The position numbers were made by a program, and so were the translations under genes. Of a stretch of DNA of 64,000 bases, positions 1 to 7,780 are shown piece after piece (position 1 is the first letter of the stretch; every line of letters begins with the position of its first letter). The DNA is from Halomonas sp. LBP4 (GTDB lineage: Bacteria > Pseudomonadota > Gammaproteobacteria > Pseudomonadales > Halomonadaceae), in contig NZ_PDOG01000008.1 in assembly GCF_003202205.1 (NCBI RefSeq), positions 5,276-69,275 of the forward strand, in the 5' to 3' direction. The notes beneath the pieces are model-generated. The model did not search any database, was not told the origin of the DNA, and saw only the letters and a list, made by a program, of their open reading frames with translations.

Positions 1-86
1 ACTCGGGGCGTTCGACCGCCCTCGCGGCGGTGCCGCGAAGGGCCGGGCGGTCTCACCCCCATGCGAGAGTAGGTCATCGTCAGGCA
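1..86 (+). rRNA. rrf: 5S ribosomal RNA, 3' part (left end cut by window)
   Basis: The stretch around 59-86 reads like the last 25-30 bases of a gammaproteobacterial 5S rRNA: the loop E strand (atgcgagagtagg) is followed by tcatcgtcaggc. A strong terminator follows at once, as expected at the end of an rRNA operon. The part before it (1-58) does not match a usual 5S. It lacks the conserved partner strand of helix IV (the GGUAGU element), and it is about 12 bases longer than the equivalent part of E. coli 5S. It folds instead into a GC-rich hairpin (14-21 with 45-52, 22-28 with 32-38). It may be a diverged or damaged copy, or an assembly chimera; the upstream part is not visible. Confidence 0.6.
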
Positions 87-97
87 CTTCTTCTGAG

Positions 98-131
98 AAA
101 ACCCCGAGCACATCCGTGTCCGGGGTTTTTT
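98..131 (+). terminator. Rho-independent terminator of the rRNA operon
   Basis: A stem of aaaaccccg against cggggtttt, with a short loop, is followed by a run of six T. It sits directly after the 5S 3' end and before the convergent hisC gene, so it most likely ends the rRNA transcript. Confidence 0.85.
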
Positions 132-206
132 CACTTGTGGCCGAAGCCAATATGAAAACGCCAGCTTCCATCATGGAGCTGGCGTTCGTATTCCTGGCGA
201 CTGGAG

Positions 207-1262
207 TCAGCGGCAGAGGGTCTCGAGGGTCTCGATCAGGCTATCCATCTCGTCCTCGGTGCCGATGGTGATACGCAGGAAGTCACGCAGCGCCTCGGTA
301 TTGAAGTGGCGCACCAGGATGCCGCGCTCGCGCAGCCCGACGAACAGCTGGGCGGCATCGAACTCGGGGTGGCGGGTGAGCACGAAGTTGGTCTGCGAGG
401 GCAGCACCTCGAAGCCGAGGTCTGCCAGGCGCCGTCGGGTCCGCTCCCGGGTGGTGATCACCTTCTCTCGGCATGCATCGAAGTGCTCCCTGTCCTCCAG
501 GGCCGCGACGCCGGCAGCGCTGGCCAAGCTGTCGATGGGGTAGGAGTTGAAGGAGTTCTTGACCCGCTCGAGCCCCTCGATCAGCTCTCGTGAGCCCACG
601 GCGTAGCCCAGGCGTAGCCCGGCCAGGCTGCGCGACTTGGAGAAGGTGCCGGTGACCAGCAGGTTGGGGTAACGAGCGACCAGGGGCACGGCGCTTTCAC
701 CGCCGAAATCCACGTAGGCCTCGTCCACCAGGACCACCGACTCGGTGACACGCTCGAGCAGGCCGGCAATGGCCTCGCGACCATGGCCATGGCCGGTGGG
801 GGCATTGGGGTTGGCGAAGACCACGCCGCCGCAGTCGGGGCCGAAGGCATCCAGGTCCACCTGCCACTGGTCGGTCAAGACATGGGTACGGCGCTCGACA
901 CCATACAGCTTGCAGTAGACAGGATAGAAGCTGTAGGTGATGGCAGGCATCGCCAGTGGCCGCTCCTGGCAGAAGAAGGCCTGGAAGGCCAGCGCCAGCA
1001 CCTCGTCGGAGCCGTTGCCGACGAACACTTCCTGCATCGTCACGCCGAGCTCACGGGCGAGCGCCTCGCGCAGGGCACGGGACTCCGGGTCGGGGTAGAG
1101 CCGCAGGTGGTCGGCGGGGAAGTCGCGCAGCACCGTCTCGACGCCTGGCGCCGGGGGGTAGGGGTTCTCGTTGGTATTCAGCTTGATGAGGCGTTCACGG
1201 GGCTGCTCGCCGGGTACATAGGGCGTCAGTTCGCGAACCACGGGGCTCCAGAACTTGCTCAT
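207..1262 (-). CDS. hisC: Histidinol-phosphate aminotransferase
   Basis: This is a class I/II PLP aminotransferase that converts imidazole acetol phosphate plus glutamate to histidinol phosphate in histidine synthesis. Visible signatures are LNTNENPYPP near the N-terminus, the GNGSDE phosphate-binding turn, NPNAPTG, VDEAYVDF, and the PLP-lysine region SKSRSLAGLRLGYA. The length (351 aa) is normal for the family. A GTG two codons upstream (1268) is possible, but the ATG at 1262 follows a GAG-rich stretch and fits better. The gene is separate from the hisB-H-A-F operon about 7.6 kb away, also on the minus strand. Cytoplasmic. Confidence 0.95.
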   Translation of the reverse strand: MSKFWSPVVRELTPYVPGEQPRERLIKLNTNENPYPPAPGVETVLRDFPADHLRLYPDPESRALREALARELGVTMQEVFVGNGSDEVLALAFQAFFCQERPLAMPAITYSFYPVYCKLYGVERRTHVLTDQWQVDLDAFGPDCGGVVFANPNAPTGHGHGREAIAGLLERVTESVVLVDEAYVDFGGESAVPLVARYPNLLVTGTFSKSRSLAGLRLGYAVGSRELIEGLERVKNSFNSYPIDSLASAAGVAALEDREHFDACREKVITTRERTRRRLADLGFEVLPSQTNFVLTRHPEFDAAQLFVGLRERGILVRHFNTEALRDFLRITIGTEDEMDSLIETLETLCR

Positions 1263-1391
1263 GGTCACTCGCTCGGGTGGCTCGGGTTGGGTGGACTCCG
1301 ATCATGGTGACGTGCGCGGCCTGACCGCGCAAGCCGCCAGCATGCTAGGCTGGTGCCCATTTGCGCGCATCCGAATCCACTGGATCCCATC

Positions 1392-2288
1392 ATGACCGCA
1401 CAGATCCTCGCGACCCTGCTGCCGGTGTTCCTGATCGCCGGCTGTGGAACCCTCTATGGTCGCTACCGCACACCCGACATCCGCGGCATGAACACCCTCA
1501 ACATGGAGCTGTTCGTGCCCATGCTGGTGTTCGCCGTGCTCGCCGATGGGCAGGCCCCCCTGGAGGAGTATGTCGGCCTGGCGCTGGCAGGAGTCGTGGT
1601 GGTGCTGGGGTCGGGATTGCTGCTGTGGCCTGTGGTGAAGTGGCTGAAGCTGGAGCCGAAGACCTTCCTGCCGCCGATGATGTTCAACAACTCGGGCAAC
1701 ATGGGGATTCCGCTCCTGCTGCTGGCCTTCGGCGAGGCGGCGCTGCCGGCGGCGGTGGTGCTGTTCATTGTCGAGATGCTGCTGCACTTTTCGGTGGGGC
1801 TCTACATGCTCAGCCCGCGGACGCCGCTGTGGCGGTTGCTGCGCATGCCCATCGTGCTGTCCAGCATCGCCGGCCTGGGTGTCAACCTGGGGGGCGTGCC
1901 GCTGCCGGACTGGCTACTGGAGGCGCTGCACATGCTGGGCGGAGTCTGCATCCCGCTGCTGCTCTTCGCCCTGGGGGTGAGGATGCTGGACATCGACTTC
2001 GGTGACTGGAAGACCGGACTGCTGGGGGCATTGCTCTGTCCGCTTTCCGGCCTGGTGCTGGCCGCGCCACTGGTATGGCTGCTCGGCCTCGGCGGACTGC
2101 AGGCCGCGGCGCTGTGGGTGTTCGCCGCGCTGCCACCGGCGGTGCTCAACTATCTGGTGGCCGAACAGTACCGGCAGGAGCCGCACAAGGTGGCCTCGCT
2201 CGTGCTGATCGGCAACCTGGGCAGCCTGGTGGTGATGCCGGTGGTGCTGGCCGCGGTATTCGCCTACGTGCATTCGGGCGTGTCATGA
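1392..2288 (+). CDS. AEC family transporter (auxin efflux carrier-like permease)
   Basis: A very hydrophobic protein of about 298 aa with roughly ten predicted membrane segments in two halves, typical of the AEC (auxin efflux carrier) family. The first half carries the conserved polar break MMFNNSGNMGIPLLL, the second LPPAVLNYLVAEQY; these broken helices are the family hallmark. The substrate cannot be told from sequence; bacterial relatives move malate, malonate or other organic acids. The ATG at 1392 puts the start just before the first membrane helix. An upstream in-frame ATG at 1353 would add a non-hydrophobic 13 residues. The gene is divergent from hisC. Confidence 0.85.
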   Translation: MTAQILATLLPVFLIAGCGTLYGRYRTPDIRGMNTLNMELFVPMLVFAVLADGQAPLEEYVGLALAGVVVVLGSGLLLWPVVKWLKLEPKTFLPPMMFNNSGNMGIPLLLLAFGEAALPAAVVLFIVEMLLHFSVGLYMLSPRTPLWRLLRMPIVLSSIAGLGVNLGGVPLPDWLLEALHMLGGVCIPLLLFALGVRMLDIDFGDWKTGLLGALLCPLSGLVLAAPLVWLLGLGGLQAAALWVFAALPPAVLNYLVAEQYRQEPHKVASLVLIGNLGSLVVMPVVLAAVFAYVHSGVS

Positions 2289-2397
2289 CCGGCCCTCCCT
2301 CGGCGTCGGAGGCTGTCCGCTGAGGACATGAGAGGTTATGCTATCACCCAGGCTGCCGTGGCTCACGGCGTCATGCCCTTTGGTTAGGAGGACTAAA

Positions 2398-2850
2398 ATG
2401 CAAATCAGGACCTTGCTGGCTGGCTCGGCCTTGCTCGCCCTGCTGGCCGGCTGTGCGGCCGGCCCGACCGATGATCGTGCCGTGGCACCCGAAATGGACG
2501 GCACCGAGGTGGTCTATCAGGGCACCCTGCCGTGCCGCAACTGTGACGGAATCGATCTCGACGTGCGACTGACCGGCGACGAAGAATCCGCATCGGAGGA
2601 GCGCACCTTCTCTCTCCAGGCCACCTACCGGGAGCACCCACAGAACCCGCCGGACGAGCACTATGCCGGCAACTGGGAAGTGCTCGGCGGAACGGCCTCG
2701 GACCCGGATGCCACCGTCTACGAGCTCACCCCGGACGGAGAGGGCCAGATCTACTATTTCCTGCGTGTCGACGACCGGACCCTGGAGCTGATCGATCCCC
2801 AGCGCCGTCGCTTCCAGAACAACGAGATGCTGCAACTGCAGCGCCAGTGA
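2398..2850 (+). CDS. NlpE-like copper-resistance/surface-sensing lipoprotein domain
   Basis: A short lipoprotein (150 aa). The signal peptide MQIRTLLAGSALLALLAGC ends in a lipobox (LAGC), so it should be lipidated and probably outer-membrane anchored. After it comes the NlpE N-terminal domain signature: a CxxC in LPCRNCDGID, then a beta-rich stretch (YRE, GNWEVLGG, YELTPDGEGQIYYF, LELIDPQ). E. coli NlpE is longer and links copper and surface stress to the Cpx system; this copy holds only the N-terminal-type domain. The ATG at 2398 has a good Shine-Dalgarno (taggagg) just upstream, so the longer reading from 2338 is unlikely. Confidence 0.8.
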   Translation: MQIRTLLAGSALLALLAGCAAGPTDDRAVAPEMDGTEVVYQGTLPCRNCDGIDLDVRLTGDEESASEERTFSLQATYREHPQNPPDEHYAGNWEVLGGTASDPDATVYELTPDGEGQIYYFLRVDDRTLELIDPQRRRFQNNEMLQLQRQ

Positions 2851-2935
2851 TCGGCCGAGCGGCGACTCGGGAGGGCGGCCTGCGGGCCGCCCTCCCACGT
2901 TGGAATGGGCGCCATACGACCATAGAGAGCACCGC

Positions 2936-4312
2936 ATGGCCAAAGCGAAAAGCGCCTTCGTCTGCACCGAGTGCGGTGCCGAATACCGCAAGTGGCAGGG
3001 GCAGTGCAGCAGCTGCCAGGAGTGGAACACCCTGAGCGAAGTGAGGCTGGCGGCGGCGCGGCCCGGCGCCGGCGCGGCCAATGGGGCCGCTCGCGGCGGC
3101 TATGCCGGCGACCTGTCGCGGGAGGTGGTCGACCTGGCCAACGTCGACCTCGCCGAAGTGCCGCGGCTCTCCTCGACCTTCGAGGAGTTCGACCGGGTGC
3201 TGGGGGGCGGCCTGGTGCCGGGGTCGGCGGTGCTGCTGGGGGGCAATCCCGGGGCCGGCAAGTCGACCCTGCTGCTGCAGACCGCCTGCAAGCTGGCCCA
3301 GGGGTGCGGCGTGCTCTATGTCACCGGCGAGGAGTCGCTCTCCCAGGTGGCGATGCGCGCGCACCGCCTGCAGCTGCCCACCCGGGGGCTCAAGATGCTG
3401 GCCGAGACCAGTGTCGAGACCATCCTCGCCGTGGCCGAGCGCGAGCGTCCGGAGATCCTGGTGATCGACTCCATCCAGACCATGCACCTGGAGGACATCG
3501 CCTCGGCGCCCGGCGGCGTAGCCCAGGTGCGCGAGTCCGCTGCGGCCCTGACGCGCTTCGCCAAGCAGTCGAATACCGTGCTGCTGCTGGTGGGCCATGT
3601 GACCAAGGATGGCACCCTGGCCGGCCCCAAGGTACTCGAGCACATGATCGATGCCTCGCTGCTGCTCGAGGGCGGGGCCGACTCGCGCTTCCGTACCCTG
3701 CGGGGCCAGAAGAACCGCTTCGGGGCGGTCAACGAGCTGGGGGTGTTCGCCATGCTCGAGCACGGTCTCAAGGAGGTGAAGAATCCCAGCGCCATCTTCC
3801 TGTCGCGGGGCGAAGAGCAAGCTTCCGGCAGCCTGGTGATGGTGGTCTGGGAGGGCACCCGGCCGATCCTGGTGGAGGTGCAGGCGCTGCTCGACGACTC
3901 GGCGCTCGGTAACCCGCGCCGGGTCGCCGTGGGCCTCGACCAGAACCGCCTGGCCATGCTGCTGGCGGTGCTGCATCGGCACGGCGGCCTGTTCACCGGT
4001 GACCAGGACGTCTTCCTCAACGTGGTCGGTGGGGTCAAGGTACTGGAGACCAGTGCCGACCTCGCCGTGCTGCTGGCGGTGGTCTCCAGCCTGCAGAACC
4101 GGCCCCTGGCCCGCGAGCTGGTGGTGTTCGGCGAGGTGGGGCTCTCCGGCGAGATCCGCCCGGTGCCCAGTGGGCAGGAGCGCATCGTCGAGGCGGCCAA
4201 GCATGGCTTCAAGCGGGCCATCGTGCCCCGCGCCAATGCCCCCAAGCGTGACCCCGAGGGCATGGAGGTGGTGGCGGTGGACAAGTTGGCCGATGCCCTG
4301 GAGGTGTTGTGA
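2936..4312 (+). CDS. radA: DNA repair protein RadA/Sms
   Basis: RadA is a RecA-related ATPase and helicase that helps process branched recombination intermediates. The N-terminal zinc finger (C10, C13, C24, C27) is followed by a Walker A (GGNPGAGKST), the RadA-specific KNRFG motif within GQKNRFGAVNELGVF, and a Lon-like C-terminal domain (GGVKVLE, GEVGLSGEIRPV). The length (458 aa) is standard. The ATG at 2936 is chosen because the zinc finger normally begins about ten residues in; a reading from 2900 adds twelve unlikely residues. It lies upstream of selD on the same strand with about 65 bp between. Confidence 0.97.
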   Translation: MAKAKSAFVCTECGAEYRKWQGQCSSCQEWNTLSEVRLAAARPGAGAANGAARGGYAGDLSREVVDLANVDLAEVPRLSSTFEEFDRVLGGGLVPGSAVLLGGNPGAGKSTLLLQTACKLAQGCGVLYVTGEESLSQVAMRAHRLQLPTRGLKMLAETSVETILAVAERERPEILVIDSIQTMHLEDIASAPGGVAQVRESAAALTRFAKQSNTVLLLVGHVTKDGTLAGPKVLEHMIDASLLLEGGADSRFRTLRGQKNRFGAVNELGVFAMLEHGLKEVKNPSAIFLSRGEEQASGSLVMVVWEGTRPILVEVQALLDDSALGNPRRVAVGLDQNRLAMLLAVLHRHGGLFTGDQDVFLNVVGGVKVLETSADLAVLLAVVSSLQNRPLARELVVFGEVGLSGEIRPVPSGQERIVEAAKHGFKRAIVPRANAPKRDPEGMEVVAVDKLADALEVL

Positions 4313-4377
4313 GGTGAGTCCCGAACGAAGCGCCCGCATGTTGTAGAATGCCGGTAACGATTGCCAAGGAGAACGAG

Positions 4378-5415
4378 ATGACCGCCATCCGCCTGACTCA
4401 GTACAGCCACGGGGCCGGCTGTGGCTGCAAGATCGCCCCCGACGTGCTCGACGGCATCCTGGCCAAGGCCGGGCCGGGCGCCAGTCATTCGCGGTTGATC
4501 GTCGGCAACCAGGGGCGCGAGGATGCCGCCGTCTATGACCTGGGCGACGGGCGCGGCATGATCGCCACCACCGACTTCTTCATGCCCATCGTCGATGACC
4601 CCTTCGACTTCGGCCGTATCGCCGCGACCAATGCCATCAGCGACGTCTATGCCATGGGCGGCAAACCGGTGCTGGCACTCGGCATCCTCGGCTGGCCGCT
4701 GGACAAGCTGGGGCCCGAGGTCGCCGGCGATGTGGTGGCCGGCGCCCAGGCGGTCTGCCGCGAGCTGGGCCTGGCGCTGGCCGGTGGTCACTCCATCGAT
4801 GCCCCGGAGCCGATCTTCGGCCTGGCAGTCAACGGCCTGGTGGACCTCGCCCACCTCAAGCTCAACAAGGGGGCCCAGGTCGGCGACCTGCTGTTCCTGA
4901 CCAAGCCACTGGGGGTGGGCCTGCTCACCACCGCCGAGAAGCAGGGCCTGCTCGAGGCCGGCCACCAGGGCCTGGCCCGGGAGACCATGCTCGCGTCCAA
5001 CCGGATTGGCGTCGAGCTGGCAACGGTCAAGGGCGTGAACGCCATGACCGACGTCACCGGCTTCGGCCTGGCGGGCCACCTGGCCGAGGTGTGCGCGGCC
5101 AGCGGCGTGGCCGCACGGGTCGATTTCCGTCGCCTGCCGCGCCTGGCCGAGGCCGAGGCCTACCGCCGCCAGGGCGCGGTGCCGGGTGGTACCCGGCGTA
5201 ACCGCGAGGCGCTGGGTGCCTCGCTGCCGGCCATGGACGAGGCGCACTGGCAGTGGCTCTGTGATCCCCAGACCTCGGGGGGCCTGCTGCTCTCGGTGCA
5301 TCCCTCCTGGGAGGACGACGTCGAGCGCATCGGCCGCGCCCACGGTATCGAGCTCGTGCCCTTCGGCGAGATCATCGCCGCCACGGGAGAAGCGCTGATC
5401 GAGGTGCGTGGATGA
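4378..5415 (+). CDS. selD: Selenide, water dikinase
   Basis: SelD makes selenophosphate from selenide and ATP, the selenium donor for selenouridine in tRNA and for selenocysteine. The active-site loop reads SHGAGCGCKI with C17 in the catalytic position and K18 after it, so this is the cysteine form, not a selenoprotein. DTTDFF-like ATP-site residues (TTDFFMPIVDDPFDFG), AGGHSID and DVTGFGLAGH are all present. The length (345 aa) is normal. The ATG at 4378 follows aaggagaac. It overlaps selU by 4 bp (ATGA), so the two are translationally coupled. No selA or selB is in the window, so the visible use of selenium is tRNA modification. Confidence 0.96.
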   Translation: MTAIRLTQYSHGAGCGCKIAPDVLDGILAKAGPGASHSRLIVGNQGREDAAVYDLGDGRGMIATTDFFMPIVDDPFDFGRIAATNAISDVYAMGGKPVLALGILGWPLDKLGPEVAGDVVAGAQAVCRELGLALAGGHSIDAPEPIFGLAVNGLVDLAHLKLNKGAQVGDLLFLTKPLGVGLLTTAEKQGLLEAGHQGLARETMLASNRIGVELATVKGVNAMTDVTGFGLAGHLAEVCAASGVAARVDFRRLPRLAEAEAYRRQGAVPGGTRRNREALGASLPAMDEAHWQWLCDPQTSGGLLLSVHPSWEDDVERIGRAHGIELVPFGEIIAATGEALIEVRG

Positions 5416-6527
5416 GCTTGCCGCTGGTCGAGCCTGACCTTGGGCTACTGCAGGAAGGGCGCGTGCTGATCGACGTGCGTGCCCCGGTCGAGTTCGCCCA
5501 AGGGGCGCTGCCCGGTGCCGTCAACCTGCCGCTGATGGACGACGAGGAGCGCCACCGGGTCGGGATCGAATACAAGCAGCGCGGTCAGCAGGCCGCCATC
5601 GAGCTCGGCGAGCGGCTGGTTCGCGACGGGATCAAGGCGGCCAGGGTCGCCGCCTGGCGACGACTGCTCGAGTCCCATCCCGACGCCGTCATCTACTGCT
5701 TCCGTGGCGGGTTGCGCTCGCAGGTCGCCCAGCAGTGGCTGATGGAAGCCGGCCTCGAGCGCCCGCGTATCCGCGGGGGCTGGAAGGCAATGCGTCAGGC
5801 ATTGTGCGAGCGCATCGACGCCGCCGCCGAGCAGCCACTGCTGGTAGTGGGCGGGCTGACCGGTTGTGCCAAGACCGCACTGATCCGGCGGCTTCCCAAC
5901 GGGCTCGACCTGGAGGGCTGTGCTCGCCACAAGGGCTCCGCGTTCGGCCGGCACCCACTGCCGGCGCCCTCGCAGATCGACTTCGAGCACGCCATGGGGC
6001 GACGCCTGCTGGATCTGCCGGGCCCCCTGGTCGTCGAGGACGAGTCCCGCCATATCGGGGCCGCGAACATTCCGCTGACTTTCTGGCGGGCCATGGAGCG
6101 TGCCCCGCGGCTGCGGGTGGAGATGCCCCTGGACTGGCGACTGGCGCAGATCCACAAGGACTACATCGACGACCTCTGGGAGGTCCATCGGGCGCAGTTC
6201 GGCGACTGGCTGGGCTGGGCGCTGATGCGCAAGCAACTCGCCGGCTCCCTGGCTCGGCTCAGGAAACGCCTGGGCAGTGCCCGGTTGGCGCGGCTGCAGC
6301 GGCTGCAGGCCCTGGCCTTCCGCGAGCACGAGCGCGGCAATCGCCAGGCCCACGAGGCCTGGCTGGCCCCTCTGCTCACCGAATACTACGACCCCATGTA
6401 CCGCCACCAGCTGGAGAAGCACCCGGAGCGGCGCTTTCTCCACGTGGGGGACTGGGAGAGCTGCCTCGCGGCGGCCAGGGCGTGGTCGGCCGAGGCCATG
6501 CACCCGGCGCCAGGCCAGCCGGCCTGA
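5412..6527 (+). CDS. selU: tRNA 2-selenouridine synthase
   Basis: SelU (MnmH) replaces sulfur by selenium at the wobble 2-thiouridine of tRNA Lys, Glu and Gln, through a geranylated intermediate. The N-terminal rhodanese domain (about 1-130) has its cysteine at C96 in YCFRGGLRSQ. It is followed by a P-loop domain (G147 to T155) and the family blocks LEGCARHKGSAFGR, VEDESRHIG and EYYDPMYRHQLEK. The P-loop reads GLTGCAKT, with alanine where relatives have glycine (GxTGxGKT). The length (371 aa) is normal. It is coupled to selD by a 4-bp overlap, matching its need for selenophosphate. Confidence 0.95.
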   Translation: MSLPLVEPDLGLLQEGRVLIDVRAPVEFAQGALPGAVNLPLMDDEERHRVGIEYKQRGQQAAIELGERLVRDGIKAARVAAWRRLLESHPDAVIYCFRGGLRSQVAQQWLMEAGLERPRIRGGWKAMRQALCERIDAAAEQPLLVVGGLTGCAKTALIRRLPNGLDLEGCARHKGSAFGRHPLPAPSQIDFEHAMGRRLLDLPGPLVVEDESRHIGAANIPLTFWRAMERAPRLRVEMPLDWRLAQIHKDYIDDLWEVHRAQFGDWLGWALMRKQLAGSLARLRKRLGSARLARLQRLQALAFREHERGNRQAHEAWLAPLLTEYYDPMYRHQLEKHPERRFLHVGDWESCLAAARAWSAEAMHPAPGQPA

Positions 6528-6540
6528 GGCCGAGGCCATA

Positions 6541-7236
6541 TCAGGCCGGGACGCTGCGCAGCCACTGGCTGAGCACACGATCGAGCAGTGGGGCGAGCAG
6601 GTCGAACCGCTTCGACTCGTCGAGCATGGCGTCGCGTGGCTGGGTATGGGGGCTGGTGTCGCCGCCACTGGGCGGGGCCTGGTGGTCGAGCAGCGCGGTC
6701 ACGCTGTCTCGGGTCGCCTCCAGGTGACACAGCAGGCCCACCACCCGGCCGGCATCCCAGGCGAACCCCTGTACCGGGCTCGCCGCGCTGCCGCCCAGGG
6801 GCTGGCTGTCGTCGGGTAGCCCGAAGACGTCGCGGTGCCACATGAAGGCGTCGAACTGCTCCGGCAGGTCGAAGGGGCTGCCGGGGGCCAGGTCGACCCG
6901 GTGCCAGCCGGTCTCGGCGAAGGTGCCCGCCGAGACCACGGCGCCCAGCGCCGAGGCGATCAGCTTCGCGCCCAGGCCGATGCCCAGCAGCGGCTTGTTG
7001 CCATCGAGGGCCTGCTCGATCAACTTGCGTTCTCGCCGCAGCCAGGGATGCTCGTCATCGTCGGCGCTGCCCATGGGGCCGTCGAGCACGACCAGGGCGT
7101 CGCAGTCGGCCAGCCGGGGCGGGAGTTCGCCGGCATCGAGGTGGAAGACCGTATAGCTGTGGCCCATGCTGGTCAGCCAGTCGGCCAGCCGGGCCGGACC
7201 GTGGTGGGGGCTGTGCTGGAGCAGGTGAAGGTGCAT
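6541..7236 (-). CDS. Class I glutamine amidotransferase-like protein lacking the catalytic Cys
   Basis: A 231-aa stand-alone class I glutamine amidotransferase (GuaA-like fold). The oxyanion-strand motif VVLDGPMGSADDD and later MWHRDVFGLPD and CHLEAT match the family (normally GGPMS, WHxDxF, FHPE). The nucleophile elbow, usually GICLGAQ, here reads GIGLGAK: the cysteine is Gly87 (codon ggc at 6976-6978). The His and Glu of the triad may survive in CHLEA. Without the nucleophile it should not hydrolyse glutamine, so it may be a binding or regulatory protein, or a decaying gene. The frame is otherwise open and intact. GAGG lies before the ATG. It is convergent with selU. Confidence 0.8.
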   Translation of the reverse strand: MHLHLLQHSPHHGPARLADWLTSMGHSYTVFHLDAGELPPRLADCDALVVLDGPMGSADDDEHPWLRRERKLIEQALDGNKPLLGIGLGAKLIASALGAVVSAGTFAETGWHRVDLAPGSPFDLPEQFDAFMWHRDVFGLPDDSQPLGGSAASPVQGFAWDAGRVVGLLCHLEATRDSVTALLDHQAPPSGGDTSPHTQPRDAMLDESKRFDLLAPLLDRVLSQWLRSVPA

Positions 7237-7283
7237 GGGAGCCTCGCCATCGATGGGTGGACAGGGTGGGAGCGCAAGGGTAC

Positions 7284-7577
7284 ATGAAGCGGGAGCTGCG
7301 GGAACAGATACTGACCATCCTGGCCGAGATACCCCCCGGCCGGGTGACCACCTACGGGTGCATCGCCGCGATGACCGAGGGCGCCACGCCGCGCCTGGTG
7401 GCCCGGGCCCTGCGCGAACTGCCCGCCGGCCACGACCTGCCCTGGTTCCGAGTCATCACCGCCTCTCGCAAGCTGGCCGATCATCCCGGCGCCGCAGAGC
7501 AGCGCGCGCGGCTCGCCGCCGAGGGGGTGGTGCTGGATGCCCGCGGCCGGGCCCCGGCCTCGCTTATGTGGCCCTGA
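7284..7577 (+). CDS. atl: Alkyltransferase-like protein (ATL), MGMT family without reactive Cys
   Basis: A 97-aa protein matching the DNA-binding half of O6-alkylguanine-DNA alkyltransferase: the wing-helix part IPPGRVTTYGCIAAM, GATPRLVARALREL, and the reactive-site segment. Where MGMT has PCHRV, this protein has PWFRVI, so the alkyl-accepting cysteine is tryptophan. That is the mark of ATL proteins (E. coli YbaZ, fission yeast Atl1), which bind O6-alkylguanine, flip it out and hand the lesion to nucleotide excision repair. The start at 7284 follows a weak aagg. It lies divergent from the amidotransferase-like gene with 47 bp between. Confidence 0.88.
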   Translation: MKRELREQILTILAEIPPGRVTTYGCIAAMTEGATPRLVARALRELPAGHDLPWFRVITASRKLADHPGAAEQRARLAAEGVVLDARGRAPASLMWP

Positions 7578-7634
7578 AGGTTGTCCGACACCGCTCGGGC
7601 TGATCCGGCGACAGGCCTTCGAGGGGGCGCTGTG

Positions 7635-7649
7635 CCCCCCCCCCCCCCC
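7635..7649 (+). repeat. Poly-C tract of 15 bases
   Basis: Fifteen consecutive C bases lie in the 203-bp gap between the ATL gene and the yjaG-like gene, 131 bp before the start of the latter. Long G/C homopolymers tend to slip during replication. No matching coding frame crosses it, so any effect would be on promoter spacing or on the transcript leader. The rest of the gap holds nothing else I recognise. Confidence 0.9.
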
Positions 7650-7780
7650 TGGACGCTACCGACGCCTTCCCTGGCGCAGGCCCCCTCTACGCCCTGTCCC
7701 CGGCGCCCTCGCCGATTCTCTCTGGCCACATCGGCCGGGTAACGCCAAGCATTGAGACAACGACATACCAAGGAGACTCC

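Noticed and set aside
2726..5343. Long minus-strand open frames (537 and 675 codons) antisense to radA and selD
   Set aside because: They mirror strongly GC-biased coding DNA, show only Gly/Arg/Ala-rich sequence, lack ribosome sites and domains; radA and selD carry all family motifs.
7537..7755. Short open frame across the poly-C tract
   Set aside because: Composed of proline and arginine repeats, overlaps the ATL gene in another frame, no ribosome site; its length depends on the C number.
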